Shown here in pieces: positions 9,953-20,536 of a stretch of 64,000 nucleotides of DNA (within the stretch, counting starts at the first letter, position 1; the number at the start of each line of letters is the position of its first letter). The DNA comes from Boesenbergia rotunda (Eukaryota; Streptophyta; Magnoliopsida; Zingiberales; Zingiberaceae): assembly GCA_024364735.1 (NCBI GenBank), contig JAGFNQ010010100.1, positions 112,805 through 176,804 on the forward strand, read 5' to 3'. The notes under the pieces were generated by a model. The model worked only from the letters and a program-made list of their open reading frames with translations, made no database searches and had not been told where the DNA came from. The position numbers were made by a program, and so were the translations under genes.

Positions 9953-11703
9953 GGATGGGCCAATCTTCCACGTGGGCCGCCACGCTTCCGACTGGGAACC
10001 AGTCCAGGCTTCCAAGTGGGCTGACGCGTACGGTCAGTCGCCGACTCAGGCTTCCAAAGGGAGCCGACCTTCCGCGTGGGACGCCACGCATCCGACCGGA
10101 CACCGCTTCAGGCTTCCGGATGGGCCAATCTTCCACGTGGGCCGCCACGCTTCCGACTGGGAACCAGTCCAGGCTTCCAAGTGGGCTGACGCGTACGGTC
10201 AGTCGCCGACTCAGGCTTCCAAAGGGAGCCGACCTTCCGCGTGGGACGCCACGCATCCGACCGGACACCGCTTCAGGCTTCCGGATGGGCCAATCTTCCA
10301 CGTGGGCCGCCACGCTTCCGACTGGGAACCAGTCCAGGCTTCCAAGTGGGCTGACGCGTACGGTCAGTCGCCGACTCAGGCTTCCAAAGGGAGCCGACCT
10401 TCCGCGTGGGACGCCACGCATCCGACCGGACACCGCTTCAGGCTTCCGGATGGGCCAATCTTCCACGTGGGCCGCCACGCTTCCGACTGGGAACCAGTCC
10501 AGGCTTCCAAGTGGGCTGACGCGTACGGTCAGTCGCCGACTCAGGCTTCCAAAGGGAGCCGACCTTCCGCGTGGGACGCCACGCATCCGACCGGACACCG
10601 CTTCAGGCTTCCGGATGGGCCAATCTTCCACGTGGGCCGCCACGCTTCCGACTGGGAACCAGTCCAGGCTTCCAAGTGGGCTGACGCGTACGGTCAGTCG
10701 CCGACTCAGGCTTCCAAAGGGAGCCGACCTTCCGCGTGGGACGCCACGCATCCGACCGGACTCCGCTTCAGGCTTCCGGATGGGCCAATCTTCCGCGTGG
10801 GCCGCCACGCTTCCGACTAGGAACCAGTCCAGGCTTCCAAGTGGGCTGACGCGTACGGTCAGTCGCCGACTCAGGCTTCCAAAGGGAGCCGACCTTCCGC
10901 GTGGGACGCCACGCATCCGACCGGACACCGCTTCAGGCTTCCGGATGGGCCAATCTTCCGCGTGGGCCGCCACGCTTCCGACTAGGAACCAGTCCAGGCT
11001 TCCAAGTGGGCTGACGCGTACGGTCAGTCGCCGACTCAGGCTTCCAAAGGGAGCCGACCTTCCGCGTGGGACGCCACGCATCCGACCGGACACCGCTTCA
11101 GGCTTCCGGATGGGCCAATCTTCCGCGTGGGCCGCCACGCTTCCGACTGGAACCAGTCCAGGCTTCCGAGTGGGCTGACGCTTCGGTCAGTCGCCGACTC
11201 AGGCTTCCAAAGGGAGCCGACCTTCCGCGTGGGACGCCACGCATCCGACCGGACACCGCTTCAGGCTTCCGGATGGGCCAATCTTCCACGTGGGCCGCCA
11301 CGCTTCCGACTAGGAACCAGTCCAGGCTTCCAGTGGGCTGACGCTTACGGTCAGTCGCCGACTCAGGCTTCCAAAGGGAGCCGACCTTCTGCGTGGGACG
11401 CCACGCATCCGACCGGACACCGCTTTAGGCTTCCGGATGGGCCAATCTTCCGCGTGGGCCGCCACGCTTCCGACTGGAACCAGTCCAGGCTTCCAAGTGG
11501 GCTGACGCGTACGGTCAGTCGCCGACTCAGGCTTCCAAAGGGAGCCGACCTTCCGCGTGGGACGCCACGCATCCGACCGGACACCGCTTCAGGCTTCCGG
11601 ATGGGCCAATCTTCCACGTGGGCCGCCACGCTTCCGACTGGGAACCAGTCCAGGCTTCCAAGTGGGCTGACGCGTACGGTCAGTCGCCGACTCAGGCTTC
11701 TGG
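9953..11703. repeat. 165-bp tandem array, about 10.6 copies (G1)
   Basis: Each unit has two dyads, ACGTGGGCCGCCACGC or a GCGTGG form and GCGTGGGACGCCACGC, separated by copies of CAGGCTTCC and a GCGTACGGTCAGTCGCC segment. The first five units are almost identical. The last few have point changes and 1-bp deletions (for example at 11145, 11330 and 11475). Because 165 is divisible by three and stop codons are absent, several frames stay open on both strands for over 340 codons. These are not genes. The array lies between the 3' end of pol and the 3' end of the antisense gene. Confidence 0.95.
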
Positions 11704-11828
11704 AGGGTACGACGCGTCAGCTTGCGTCCCGTCCAGGTATTACTTGCCTTGTGTGGCCGACCGATAACTTCGGTCGGGAGAGCCTCTCTTTATAAATAGA
11801 ATGCTGCGTTTTACAAGATTACATCACT

Positions 11829-14800
11829 CTAGGGCTCTCTGTACATTTGCAAGTGTAGGGAACTCCACGGTCGGCCAAGCCTTTTGCCATGTTCATCCTC
11901 CAAGTAGTAAGCGCCCGAATGCAATTTCTCTACTACCTTGAAAGGCCCGCCCCACTGTGGTTGTAATTTGTTCACATCACCGACCGGCTTTATACGCTTC
12001 CAGACAAGGTCCCCGGCTTGAAACGAGCGCGGCAACACCTTCTGGTCGTATCTTTGTTTCATACGCTGACGGTACGCGAACATCCGGGCGGCCGCTTTTT
12101 CCCGGACTTCCTCAACGAGGTCAAGCTCTAAGCGCCTTCTTTCATCATTCCCTTCGTCGTAGCTTATCCGTCGATCAGATTCACAACCGACCTCGACTGG
12201 CACCACCGCCTCGCTGCCATAGACTAGGTGGAAAGGCGTCTGCCCGGTCGCTTCTCTAGGTGTGGTTCTGTTTGCCCAAAGGATCCCGGGCAGCTGCTCC
12301 ACCCAGTTTGTTCCTGCATGGTCCAGCTTGGTTTTGAGCCCTCTCAAGATTTCCCGATTGGCGACTTCTGCCTGGCCGTTGCTTTGTGGATACGCCACAG
12401 ACGTAAAGGCCTGCTGGATGCCGTACTCTGAACACCACTCTTTGATTTTCTTCCCTGAAAATTGCCGACCGTTGTCAGAAACCAACTTGTGGGGGATCCC
12501 GTATCTGCATAAAATGTTTTGCCACAAGAACTTCATCACCGCCTGCTCGGTGATCCGGGCCAGCGCCTCTGCTTCCACCCATTTAGAGAAGTAATCCACC
12601 GCGACCAACAAGAACTTCTTCTGAGCGGGAGCAAGCGGAAAGGGACCCACGATATCCATGCCCCATTGGTCAAACGGGCAAGAGACCGCAGATGTCTTCA
12701 TTACTTCGGTCGGCCGGTGTGGCAGGCACTGGTGTTTTTGACATGAGATGCATGTTGCGGCCAGCCGGTCGGCATCCTTCTGCAAAGTTGGCCAATAATA
12801 CCCAGCCAACAGAGCCTTCCGGGCGGTGGCTCTACCACCCGAATGAGTACTGCATACCCCCATATGTATCTCCCGGAGCACATAATCTGCGTCTTCACTG
12901 CCAAGGCATTTGAGTAAGGGCCGGGCGTGAGCCCGTTTATAGAGGACATCTCCGACCATGGTATACTGCACGGCTCTCTTTCTGAGCATCCGAGCCTCCT
13001 CCCGGTCGGATGGTACTTCTCCTCTGGTCAAGAATGCAATCAATGGAGTTCTCCAATCGGTTTCCAATTCGATCTCTGCTTGCTGCTCGATTTGCATGAC
13101 GAATAAGGCATGGCAGGCTGGCCGAGGGACCACCCAAGCTCCGACTGCGCTAGCTAGTTTGGCTAGCTCATCTGCTTTCAAGTTGCTTTCCCGAGGGATC
13201 TTCTGTAAGAGTACTTCCCTGAAACCCGCCTTCAGCTGTTCATAAGCGTCGATGTACTCTTGCAGCCGGCTGCTGTTGACTTCGAAATTACCGGCCAATT
13301 GCTGTATAGCCAGTTGCGAATCTGAGTATAGCCACACCCGAGTGGCGCCGACATGCCGGGCGGCTTGCAGACCGGCTAGAAGTGCTTCATATTCAGCTTC
13401 GTTATTAGTCGCCTTGTGTTCTAGCCGCACGGACAGGTGCAGCCGTTCTTCTTCGGGTGAAACCATGAGAACGCCGATTCCACTTCCTTGTCGAGAAGAT
13501 GCCCCATCAACGTACACCTTCCATACGCCCTCTACTTCATCAGGATGCCATTCCGTGAGGAAATCGGCTAAAGCTTGAGCCTTGATAGCCGGTCGGGGTT
13601 GATATTGTATGTCATACTCACTCAGCTCAGTTGTCCATTTGACTAACCGTCCTGAGGCATCTGGATTAGTGAGTACCCGTCCCAAGTTACTGTTAGTCAA
13701 TACAGTAATTGGGTGAGATAAGAAGTATGGTCTGAGTCGCCGGGCGGCTAAAAATAGTATGTAGCCCAATTTTTCGAGTGTCGTATACCGACACTCGGCT
13801 CCTTTAAATAAGTGGGCAAAGAAGTACACCGGCCTTTGCTCCGTTTTTTCTTGCCGGGCCAACACCATGCTGCCCGAGTCGGAGGAGGCCGCCAAGTATA
13901 CATATAAACTCTCATTCGGCTCCGGCCGGGATAGTGTCGGTAGCTCAGATAGATAAGCTTTCAGCTCCTCGAATGCCTTGTCACATTCTGCGTCCCACTG
14001 AAATTTGGTGGCCCGGCGTAAGGTCTTGAAGAATGGCAGACCCCGCTCGGCTGACCGGGAAATGAACCTTGACAAGGCCGTTATTCGCCCCATCAGCCTT
14101 TGAGCTTCTCTGAGATTCCTTGGAGGCGGCATCTCCATGATGGCCTTTACTTTGCCCGGATTCGCTTCGATTCCCCGCTCGGTCACTATATAGCCGAGGA
14201 ACTTCCCGCTTCGAGCCCCGAATAAACATTTGGCCGGATTAAGCTTCAGGCCGAACCGCCGTAGAGTCTGGCAAGTTTCTTCAACGTCGGGGATTAGTTC
14301 TTCTGCCCGGGCAGTCTTGATCAGAATATCGTCGACGTATACTTCGACGTTACGCCCCATCTGTGATCGGAACACCTTGTTCATCATTCTTTGGTAGGTG
14401 GCCCCCGCATTCTTGAGGCCGAACGGCATGACGGTGTAGCAGTAGGTGCCGTCAGCCGTGACGAAGCTAACCTTCTCCTGATCATCAGCAGCCAGCGGGA
14501 CTTGGTGGTATCCCTGGTACGCGTCCAGCATTGATATGAACTCGCTGCCGGCCGTCGAGTCTACCATTTGATCAATTCGCGGGAGCGGGTAGCAATCTTT
14601 CGGGCAGGCACGATTAAGGTCTCGGAAATCAATGCATACCCGCCACTTGTCGTTGGGTTTGGATACCAGCACCACATTGGCCAGCCAGGCAGGGAACTGG
14701 ACCTCCCGGATGTGTCCTGCCTCCAATAGTCTTTCAACCTCCGCCCGGATGACTTTATTCTGAGCGGCGCTGTGGTCCCTCTTTCGCTGCTTCACTGGCC

Positions 14801-15089
14801 GCGCACCCGGGTGCACGTGCAATTGATGCTCTGCTACTTCTGGCCGGACTCCCTTTAAGTCTTTCGCCGACCAGGCAAATACGTCTTGATTCCGAGCGAG
14901 GGAGTCAATTAGGGATTGCTTCAGCTCCTCGGAAAGTCCTGCAGCAATTTGTATCTTGGTATCCTCCCGCCCGGGCAAAAGTTGTACCTCTTCTTTGTCC
15001 TCCCTCAATTCTGCCCAAGGGGAGGCTTGCACCATGTTGCAGCTGCTACCTGCCCGCCTTGCTTTCTGACCTCCCGATCCGGACATCAT
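11829..15089 (-). CDS. Pol polyprotein: RT, two RNase H domains, integrase (G1)
   Basis: Uninterrupted 1086-residue frame. Reverse transcriptase spans about 100-330, with catalytic aspartates D189 and the YVDD box at 251-254. A first RNase H follows (about 390-512) but lacks normal acidic residues: the usual Asp of its first strand is Ala in VYLAAS, and TDH is TNS. A second, complete RNase H (about 523-650) has YVDGAS (D528), NNEAEYEALLAG (E566), YSDSQL (D590) and ADELAKLAS (D640), which is typical of Tat elements. Integrase has the zinc motif H742/H749/C780/C783 and the catalytic triad D812, D872, E908, followed by a C-terminal domain with GDLVWKR and WGGPFKV. The frame starts ATGATG, overlaps gag-protease by 44 bp and lies in another frame, so translation needs frameshifting or reinitiation. 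Replication would occur in cytoplasmic particles, with integration in the nucleus. Confidence 0.95.
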   Translation of the reverse strand: MMSGSGGQKARRAGSSCNMVQASPWAELREDKEEVQLLPGREDTKIQIAAGLSEELKQSLIDSLARNQDVFAWSAKDLKGVRPEVAEHQLHVHPGARPVKQRKRDHSAAQNKVIRAEVERLLEAGHIREVQFPAWLANVVLVSKPNDKWRVCIDFRDLNRACPKDCYPLPRIDQMVDSTAGSEFISMLDAYQGYHQVPLAADDQEKVSFVTADGTYCYTVMPFGLKNAGATYQRMMNKVFRSQMGRNVEVYVDDILIKTARAEELIPDVEETCQTLRRFGLKLNPAKCLFGARSGKFLGYIVTERGIEANPGKVKAIMEMPPPRNLREAQRLMGRITALSRFISRSAERGLPFFKTLRRATKFQWDAECDKAFEELKAYLSELPTLSRPEPNESLYVYLAASSDSGSMVLARQEKTEQRPVYFFAHLFKGAECRYTTLEKLGYILFLAARRLRPYFLSHPITVLTNSNLGRVLTNPDASGRLVKWTTELSEYDIQYQPRPAIKAQALADFLTEWHPDEVEGVWKVYVDGASSRQGSGIGVLMVSPEEERLHLSVRLEHKATNNEAEYEALLAGLQAARHVGATRVWLYSDSQLAIQQLAGNFEVNSSRLQEYIDAYEQLKAGFREVLLQKIPRESNLKADELAKLASAVGAWVVPRPACHALFVMQIEQQAEIELETDWRTPLIAFLTRGEVPSDREEARMLRKRAVQYTMVGDVLYKRAHARPLLKCLGSEDADYVLREIHMGVCSTHSGGRATARKALLAGYYWPTLQKDADRLAATCISCQKHQCLPHRPTEVMKTSAVSCPFDQWGMDIVGPFPLAPAQKKFLLVAVDYFSKWVEAEALARITEQAVMKFLWQNILCRYGIPHKLVSDNGRQFSGKKIKEWCSEYGIQQAFTSVAYPQSNGQAEVANREILRGLKTKLDHAGTNWVEQLPGILWANRTTPREATGQTPFHLVYGSEAVVPVEVGCESDRRISYDEGNDERRRLELDLVEEVREKAAARMFAYRQRMKQRYDQKVLPRSFQAGDLVWKRIKPVGDVNKLQPQWGGPFKVVEKLHSGAYYLEDEHGKRLGRPWSSLHLQMYREP

Positions 15090-16941
15090 CAGCGTAGCAG
15101 CGCCGGGCCACGGTCTGATTGCCCTTCACCTCGCCGACCCTGTCGCCGACCGGAAACTTCACCTTGAGGTAGTAGGTGGAGACTACCGCTTTGAATTCGT
15201 TGAGAGCTGGTCGACCGAGGATGGAGTTGTAGGCAGCTGGCGCATCCACAATCAGAAACGTGGTCCACCGGGTTCTCTTGAGTGGCTCTTCTCCAAGTGA
15301 GACGGCTAGCCGTATTTGTCCGATCGGCCGTACTTCGTTCCCCGTAAATCCGAACAGGGGAGTAGCCACCGTCTCCAGCTGCGATAAGTCAATTTGCAGT
15401 TGATCGAAAGCTCGTTTATATAAAATGTTTACCGAGCTGCCGGTGTCCACAATGGTGCGGTGGACTTCGTAGTTGGCGATGACAGCCGTGATGACCAGCG
15501 GGTCGTCGTGCGGCACCTCCAATCCTTGTAAATCCTGCGGCCCCCAGCTGATTTGGGGCCCTTGAGCTTGAGAGGTGCTGACTCCGACTTGGTGAATTTC
15601 CAGTCGGCGCACCTGCGTCTTCCTGGCTCGGTTGGAGTCGCCTCCGGTCGGGCCGCCGGAAATCACATTGACGCCTCCTCGGACGGCGTTCTGGTGATTT
15701 GCTTGATCTTCGTCAAGTTCCTCCGCCTCTTCCTGCTCGGGCTGAGGAAACAATTGCCGAGCGGCGGGGGTATCATGCCTTTGTCTTTGTTGGGCTGTGG
15801 CTCCCTGACCACGCCCACGCCCCTGCGGGGTTTGTCGTCCTTGGCCCCTGCCGAGTGGGGTCCGAGCTCTGCCGCCCGCTCGGCAGTCTTCCGTGTTGTG
15901 CGTGTTGCACTGGTGAAACGCACAATACGGTGCCCATCGGTTGGGCCATTTCCCCTGTGCCACCTGCACTTGCTGGGGTCTCATTCCCGGCCGATCAGCC
16001 GGTCGGGGACTGCGAATCGGTCCTCCTGGCGATCTGTTGTGTTGAGGTGCGGGTTGTGGGCTAACTATTACTTCCTTCCTCCGGGCGGCTTGCGCTTCCT
16101 CTACGTTGATATACTTAACAGCCTTCCCGAGTAGGCTGTCGAAATCCTTCGGTGGTTTCCTGATCAGGGATCGAAAGAAATCACCCTCTTGGAGCCCTTG
16201 TGAGAAGGCGGCGATCAGCACTTCGGGCGTGGTGTTGGGCACCTCGATAGCTACTCCATTGAACCTCTGGATGTAGGCCCAGAGTGATTCTTTCGGACCT
16301 TGCTTCAGCGAGAACAAGTTGAGGCTGGTCTTATGATGCCTCCGACTGCTTGCAAAATGTTGCAGGAACAGCCGCTTAACTTCTGCGAAACTCCCGACTG
16401 ATCCGCTCGGGAGTCCATCGAACCATCGTTGAGCCTGCCCGGAGAGGGTTGTCAGGAAAGCGCGGCATTTGACGCCCTCCGGGTATTGGTGCAGCCTGGC
16501 GGCGCTCTCGAACTTCATGACGTGTTCCTCGGGGTCGCTGGCCCCCGAATACTCAGGCATGGTGAAGAATCGCAGATGCTTGGGAACGGGGTCCCCAAGA
16601 ATTTGTGGAGAGAAAGGACTGTGAGTCGGGCGGGCCGCCGCGGGGTCGGCCAACCCCTTCCCTTTATCGGGGCGCGCCTGATGTGCCCGGCTGGAGGCTG
16701 AATCTTCGGTCGGGGCCGATTGGGCCTCGTTCCTAAAAAGTGCTTGGGGAAATTTAGGAATGAAGGGGTCGGGCTGAACAGCCATACCTTCCGCATTTCC
16801 CCGTATAGAGGGCCCAGGGAGCCGGGCTCCCTGACTACCAGTTGGCGGATGCGATTGCTGTGCCTTTTGTGTCCGGACAGCCATCAGCATTTCGTATTCC
16901 TCTGGCGAAAGAGTAACCGTCAGTGGATTGGGGTTTTCCAT
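15046..16941 (-). CDS. Gag-protease polyprotein (G1)
   Basis: I start it at the methionine of MENPNPLTVTL (16941), 631 residues. The open frame runs further upstream through the primer site into the LTR, but that part cannot be ancestral coding. Residues about 137-275 are the retrotransposon Gag domain (FLTTLSGQAQRWFDGLP, LKQGPKESLWAYIQRFN). A compact Cys/His motif spans 340-353. An R/G/Q-rich linker and an acidic stretch follow. The aspartic protease is at about 490-600 with VDTGSS (catalytic D499) and the ILGRP flap-end motif. Placing the protease in the gag frame and RT in the next frame is one known arrangement in plant Gypsy elements. Gag would form the particle and the protease would cut both polyproteins. 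Confidence 0.92.
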   Translation of the reverse strand: MENPNPLTVTLSPEEYEMLMAVRTQKAQQSHPPTGSQGARLPGPSIRGNAEGMAVQPDPFIPKFPQALFRNEAQSAPTEDSASSRAHQARPDKGKGLADPAAARPTHSPFSPQILGDPVPKHLRFFTMPEYSGASDPEEHVMKFESAARLHQYPEGVKCRAFLTTLSGQAQRWFDGLPSGSVGSFAEVKRLFLQHFASSRRHHKTSLNLFSLKQGPKESLWAYIQRFNGVAIEVPNTTPEVLIAAFSQGLQEGDFFRSLIRKPPKDFDSLLGKAVKYINVEEAQAARRKEVIVSPQPAPQHNRSPGGPIRSPRPADRPGMRPQQVQVAQGKWPNRWAPYCAFHQCNTHNTEDCRAGGRARTPLGRGQGRQTPQGRGRGQGATAQQRQRHDTPAARQLFPQPEQEEAEELDEDQANHQNAVRGGVNVISGGPTGGDSNRARKTQVRRLEIHQVGVSTSQAQGPQISWGPQDLQGLEVPHDDPLVITAVIANYEVHRTIVDTGSSVNILYKRAFDQLQIDLSQLETVATPLFGFTGNEVRPIGQIRLAVSLGEEPLKRTRWTTFLIVDAPAAYNSILGRPALNEFKAVVSTYYLKVKFPVGDRVGEVKGNQTVARRCYADDVRIGRSESKAGR

Positions 16942-16968
16942 TCTTCGCTCTCGATCAGGCAGCAAAGC

Positions 16969-16987
16969 CCTCCTTCTAGCGCCAAAT
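16969..16987 (-). promoter_or_regulatory. G1 primer-binding site
   Basis: Directly inside the 5' LTR the minus strand reads TTTGGCGCTAGAAGGAGG, the expected place for the tRNA primer site. G3 has the near-identical TTTGGAGCTAGAAGGAGG (33550-33567), which supports function. I cannot name the matching tRNA with certainty. Confidence 0.75.
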
Positions 16988-17988
16988 TGATCCTGTCGCC
17001 GAGCGCGATGGAGCCGCAACCGGATGACGGTGTAGAGGCGTGACGTGGACGATGACTGGATGTCCTCGCGCAGAATGGCAGCGGGCGTAGGGTGTCCTTC
17101 GAATGGTAGGAAGCAGGTGCCGCCGGATGAACCCTCGACCGGATGGAGGTGGACCTGGGGAGGAAGATGACCGTTAGCAACCTAGCCGGGAGACGTCCCG
17201 GCAAGGCACTCCGACGGTCAAGTCAGCACTCCGATGAACAAGGAAAATAATGAAGCACTGAAGACAAGAGGTTTCGCGCGTATATGTTGCGTACCTGCGA
17301 ATGAGGAGAGGAGTGGCTTATATAGCCGGGGAAAAGGACCAAGTCTGACATGTGTCAGGACCTTCTGACAAGGTCAGAGGATATGGTATGGTTAGGTCGA
17401 TTTGGGTATGACCTGTGTCAGGATCCTCTGACAGGATCAGAGATATGGTATGGTTAGGTCGTGTTGAGTATGACCTGTGTCAGGATCCTCTGACAGGGTC
17501 AGAGGATATGGTATGGTTATGCGATTTGTAACCAACATTCTTTGTCGTATACATTTGTCTTATGTGAGGACACAGACGGGCTTCTGTAAACCAGAAAGAG
17601 TCAGTTCAGACGAATGGTGATAGCTTGTTATGTGCAAAGTGCGCAGATGCATTCTGTCTTTATCCTGGGGTGATCCAAAGAGAGTGCCCGAGTGGACACA
17701 GGGACGGCACGCTCGGCTGGACATCAAGTCTGGGTGTAAAGGACAGCCGGGCGGATGCACTCGGATAAAAGAGGTGTGTAAGCCTTAATGCGGTCGGCCA
17801 AGTTTGCCCGGCCGGACGAACCGCCATATTTATTCTAACCAGCCGCCCTGAGTCCGACCGGCCGGCGGGGGCCCTGGGCCCGGCTAGGGTGTCAAGCTGG
17901 CTATTCGTACAATGACGTGGACCCTGAAGTTGGCCAGGCCGTTTGCCACGATGGCTATCCGTATGATGCCAAAGATAGGGCGGGATCA
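16988..17988 (-). repeat. G1 5' LTR
   Basis: 1001 bp. It matches 5031-6082 apart from scattered substitutions, a few 1-bp gaps and the missing 47-bp duplication. It begins TGATCCTGTCGCC and ends GGCGGGATCA, and is followed by target duplication AAACT. In minus orientation it would hold the promoter for the genomic RNA. Confidence 0.93.
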
Positions 17989-17993
17989 AAACT

Positions 17994-18840
17994 AAAAGTG
18001 GGATGATAAACAAAATGCCGATGATAAACAAAATGCCGTTTTAAGTTTTACCCTTATTTTTTTTTTAAAAATTTTCGATCTAAGAAGAATAATTGAAGTT
18101 ATGCCGGGTGCAAACGAATGAACTCAGTTCATGAGTTTTTTCAAATGAGTTTGAAAAATATTTAATTTATATTTTAAATTATCAAATTCAAATTAAGCTG
18201 GAAGATGCTCAATATTGTTTTCAACCGAAATCAAATCCATAATATTTTATTCAACAATTTAATAAATTGCATAGTTAAATTTATAAAATATTTAAATCAC
18301 GTAAGATAATTTTAAAATTACCAAATTATATAGGATAAATAAAATTATTCTAATTTATCCTATCAGTCGACTGGTAAATATGTCGATTGATGATTTCTTA
18401 TCAGCCGAATCATTTTGCTACTATTGTTATATGTGAACACAAGAAAAAAAAACCATAGGGACATCCCGAAAACGTCTGGGTCGAAATATGACTTTCAAAT
18501 TAAGTTCTGAATAATCTAATTTTTCTATTATTCAACCATTTAATTTTATCAAGTTCAACGTTAGCCAGATTAGTCAACATTTATCTGTTTCGATGCAACA
18601 ACAAGATATTATTTATAACAAGTAATTTTATTATTTGGTTAATTGGTTATATTTTCTTCATGAAATGGGTTAGATTGGTTTTATTCTAGATACGTCAAAA
18701 TATTTCTATTCGATTTAGTTGAATCAGTTAATTGGTAATTTTGACCAGTCGAATAAGTTTTGTTGCTATTCTCATGCGCGAACAAAAGAAAGAAAAATAA
18801 GTCGGCTATTTTTTCATTTTTTAATTACAATTTAATTTAG
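17994..18840. other. AT-rich intergenic DNA, no gene seen
   Basis: Low-complexity AT-rich sequence directly beyond G1. Two tandem ATGATAAACAAAATGCCG copies sit at 18003-18036. I see no coding potential, RNA gene or bounded element. Confidence 0.6.
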
Positions 18841-18849
18841 ATAAAATCC

Positions 18850-19690
18850 GTTAATACATCAAACTTTGGAATGATATTAAATTAGTTTATATATGTATGG
18901 TTTATTCTCCTGATTATATGCACATCCTCAAATATCAATTTGACATAATATAATGAGAGTAATGAATTTTTAAATACAAATTAAAATTTTCGAACAAAAC
19001 CAACTGATGGATGAAGCGACTTCGGATTGATTTGAAATTAGTTTCTATGTATATGGTTAATTTTTTTGATTATATATATGCTCTCAAATATTAATTTTAC
19101 CCAATATATTCAGAATAGTGATTTTTTGAAACGAATTAAATTTTTTGAACAATTAAATTTGTTTTCAAAAAATCAATGCTCTCAATATATTGAGTCAAAT
19201 TGATGTTTGAGGGCATGTATATGACCAGGAGAATTAGATGAATATATAGGAGTTAATTTTATATCAATCTGAGATCATTTGGTCTATCAACCAGTTTTGT
19301 CCAAAACATGCTAATGGACCAAATGAACCGATTAATGGACTAAATAATTTCGGATTGACATGAAACTAACTTTTATATTTTAGCCTAATTGTCTTGATTA
19401 TATCTATGCTCTCAAACATTAATTTGACTCAATATAATAAGAATAATAAATTTTGAAATATGAATTAGAATTTTTGAATAATTAAATTCGTGTTTAAAAA
19501 ATCACTACTCTAGATATATTGAGTTAAATTGATATTTAAGGGTATGAATATAATCATAAGAATTAGATGAATATATATGAGTTAATTTTATGTCAATCCA
19601 AGGTGTTTTAGTTTATCAGTCCGTTTTAGTTCGTTTTGTACAAAATCGATTAATGGACAAAATGAATCGATTAATAGATCAAACGGTCTC
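18850..19690. repeat. Two tandem 327-bp inverted-repeat units
   Basis: The segment TTCGGATTGATTTGAAATTA at 19022 recurs, diverged, at 19349. The reverse-oriented partner TTTGAGGGCATGTATATGA at 19206 recurs at 19533. Each 327-bp unit is therefore a left arm followed by an imperfect inverted arm of about 130-150 bp. A third left arm without its partner lies at about 18855-19000. The array ends about 850 bp before the nicotinamidase start codon. It could fold into long hairpins. Confidence 0.7.
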
Positions 19691-20536
19691 AGATAAATAT
19701 AAAATTAATTTTTATATTTTAATCTAACTAATATATTAATTGAGTTCAATGCTATAAATAGGGTGTGATCCCCGTAAGATTGGATAATTCAAAATCTCAT
19801 TGATACCCATTGACGATGAGAGTACGGTTTCGTTTCCCAAATTCCCAGAGAAGATTCACACCTATTGCTTGTTTACAGGATCACTAGATTACAGTGGGCG
19901 ATACAAAGACAATGATAATTCTATTGTATGCAAGTTCATGATCTTTCATTTAACTCAATTTAATCATCTTTCATGAATATTATCATCTTTATTCGAATAA
20001 GTTCTTTTTTCATTGAGCTAGATAGATGTTTCACCAAATTAAATTTTATTTTTGACTTGACCCTGAATCCTGATAGATAGAAATTAAACTTATTATGAGA
20101 TTAATAAAGGATTTCATCACTTTTCGATTGAGATTTCAACTCCATTGTATATTTACAATAACAAGTTGGGAAGATTAGAGATAACAAAAATAGTAATTTC
20201 GAAACAAAACTTTTATACATTTTTGCACGGTTGAGGAGTGCAAATTTGTGGCACTACTGCTGCATCTATTTTTCAAAATTTTAGGACATTATTTAAAAAA
20301 TAAACGTTGTTTAGGGGGTAAAATAAAATTTTCCTAAACGGTGGGAAAATACGTTTCCGTCACGGTCGGTGACTGGATCCCGGCCCACTAGTCACGCTCG
20401 CGGCTTGACGCGGTGACGATATCTCACGCTTTCTGCGTTCCTTCCGCCCGGACCTCTTCTTACCTCTTCTTCCTCCCGCCGAGATTAGTTCGCAGCCAAC
20501 CGTAGATCCGATAACAAGCAGAGATTGGGAGGAAGG

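Larger units (their letters stand above)
5031..17988 (-). mobile_element. G1: complete Tat-lineage Ty3/Gypsy retrotransposon
   Basis: A full-length element of 12,958 bp flanked by the perfect 5-bp target duplication AAACT (5026-5030 and 17989-17993). In its own orientation the order is 5' LTR (17988-16988), primer site, gag-protease, pol, 165-bp tandem array, antisense gene, polypurine tract and 3' LTR (6082-5031). The order RT, RNase H, second RNase H, integrase plus an antisense gene before the 3' LTR is characteristic of the Tat group. Gag-protease and pol are uninterrupted and the LTRs differ at few sites apart from one 47-bp duplication, so insertion is recent and the copy could be autonomous. 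The antisense gene is broken. Confidence 0.93.

Noticed and set aside
9774..11795. Long open frames of 220-420 codons on both strands of the 165-bp array
   Set aside because: The unit length is a multiple of three and the unit lacks stops in several frames, so the frames are a by-product of the repeat. They overlap one another and have no domain.
15553..16134. 193-codon plus-strand frame opposite gag
   Set aside because: It lies entirely antisense to a well-supported gag-protease gene, has no motif and is explained by the GC-rich codon pattern of the other strand.
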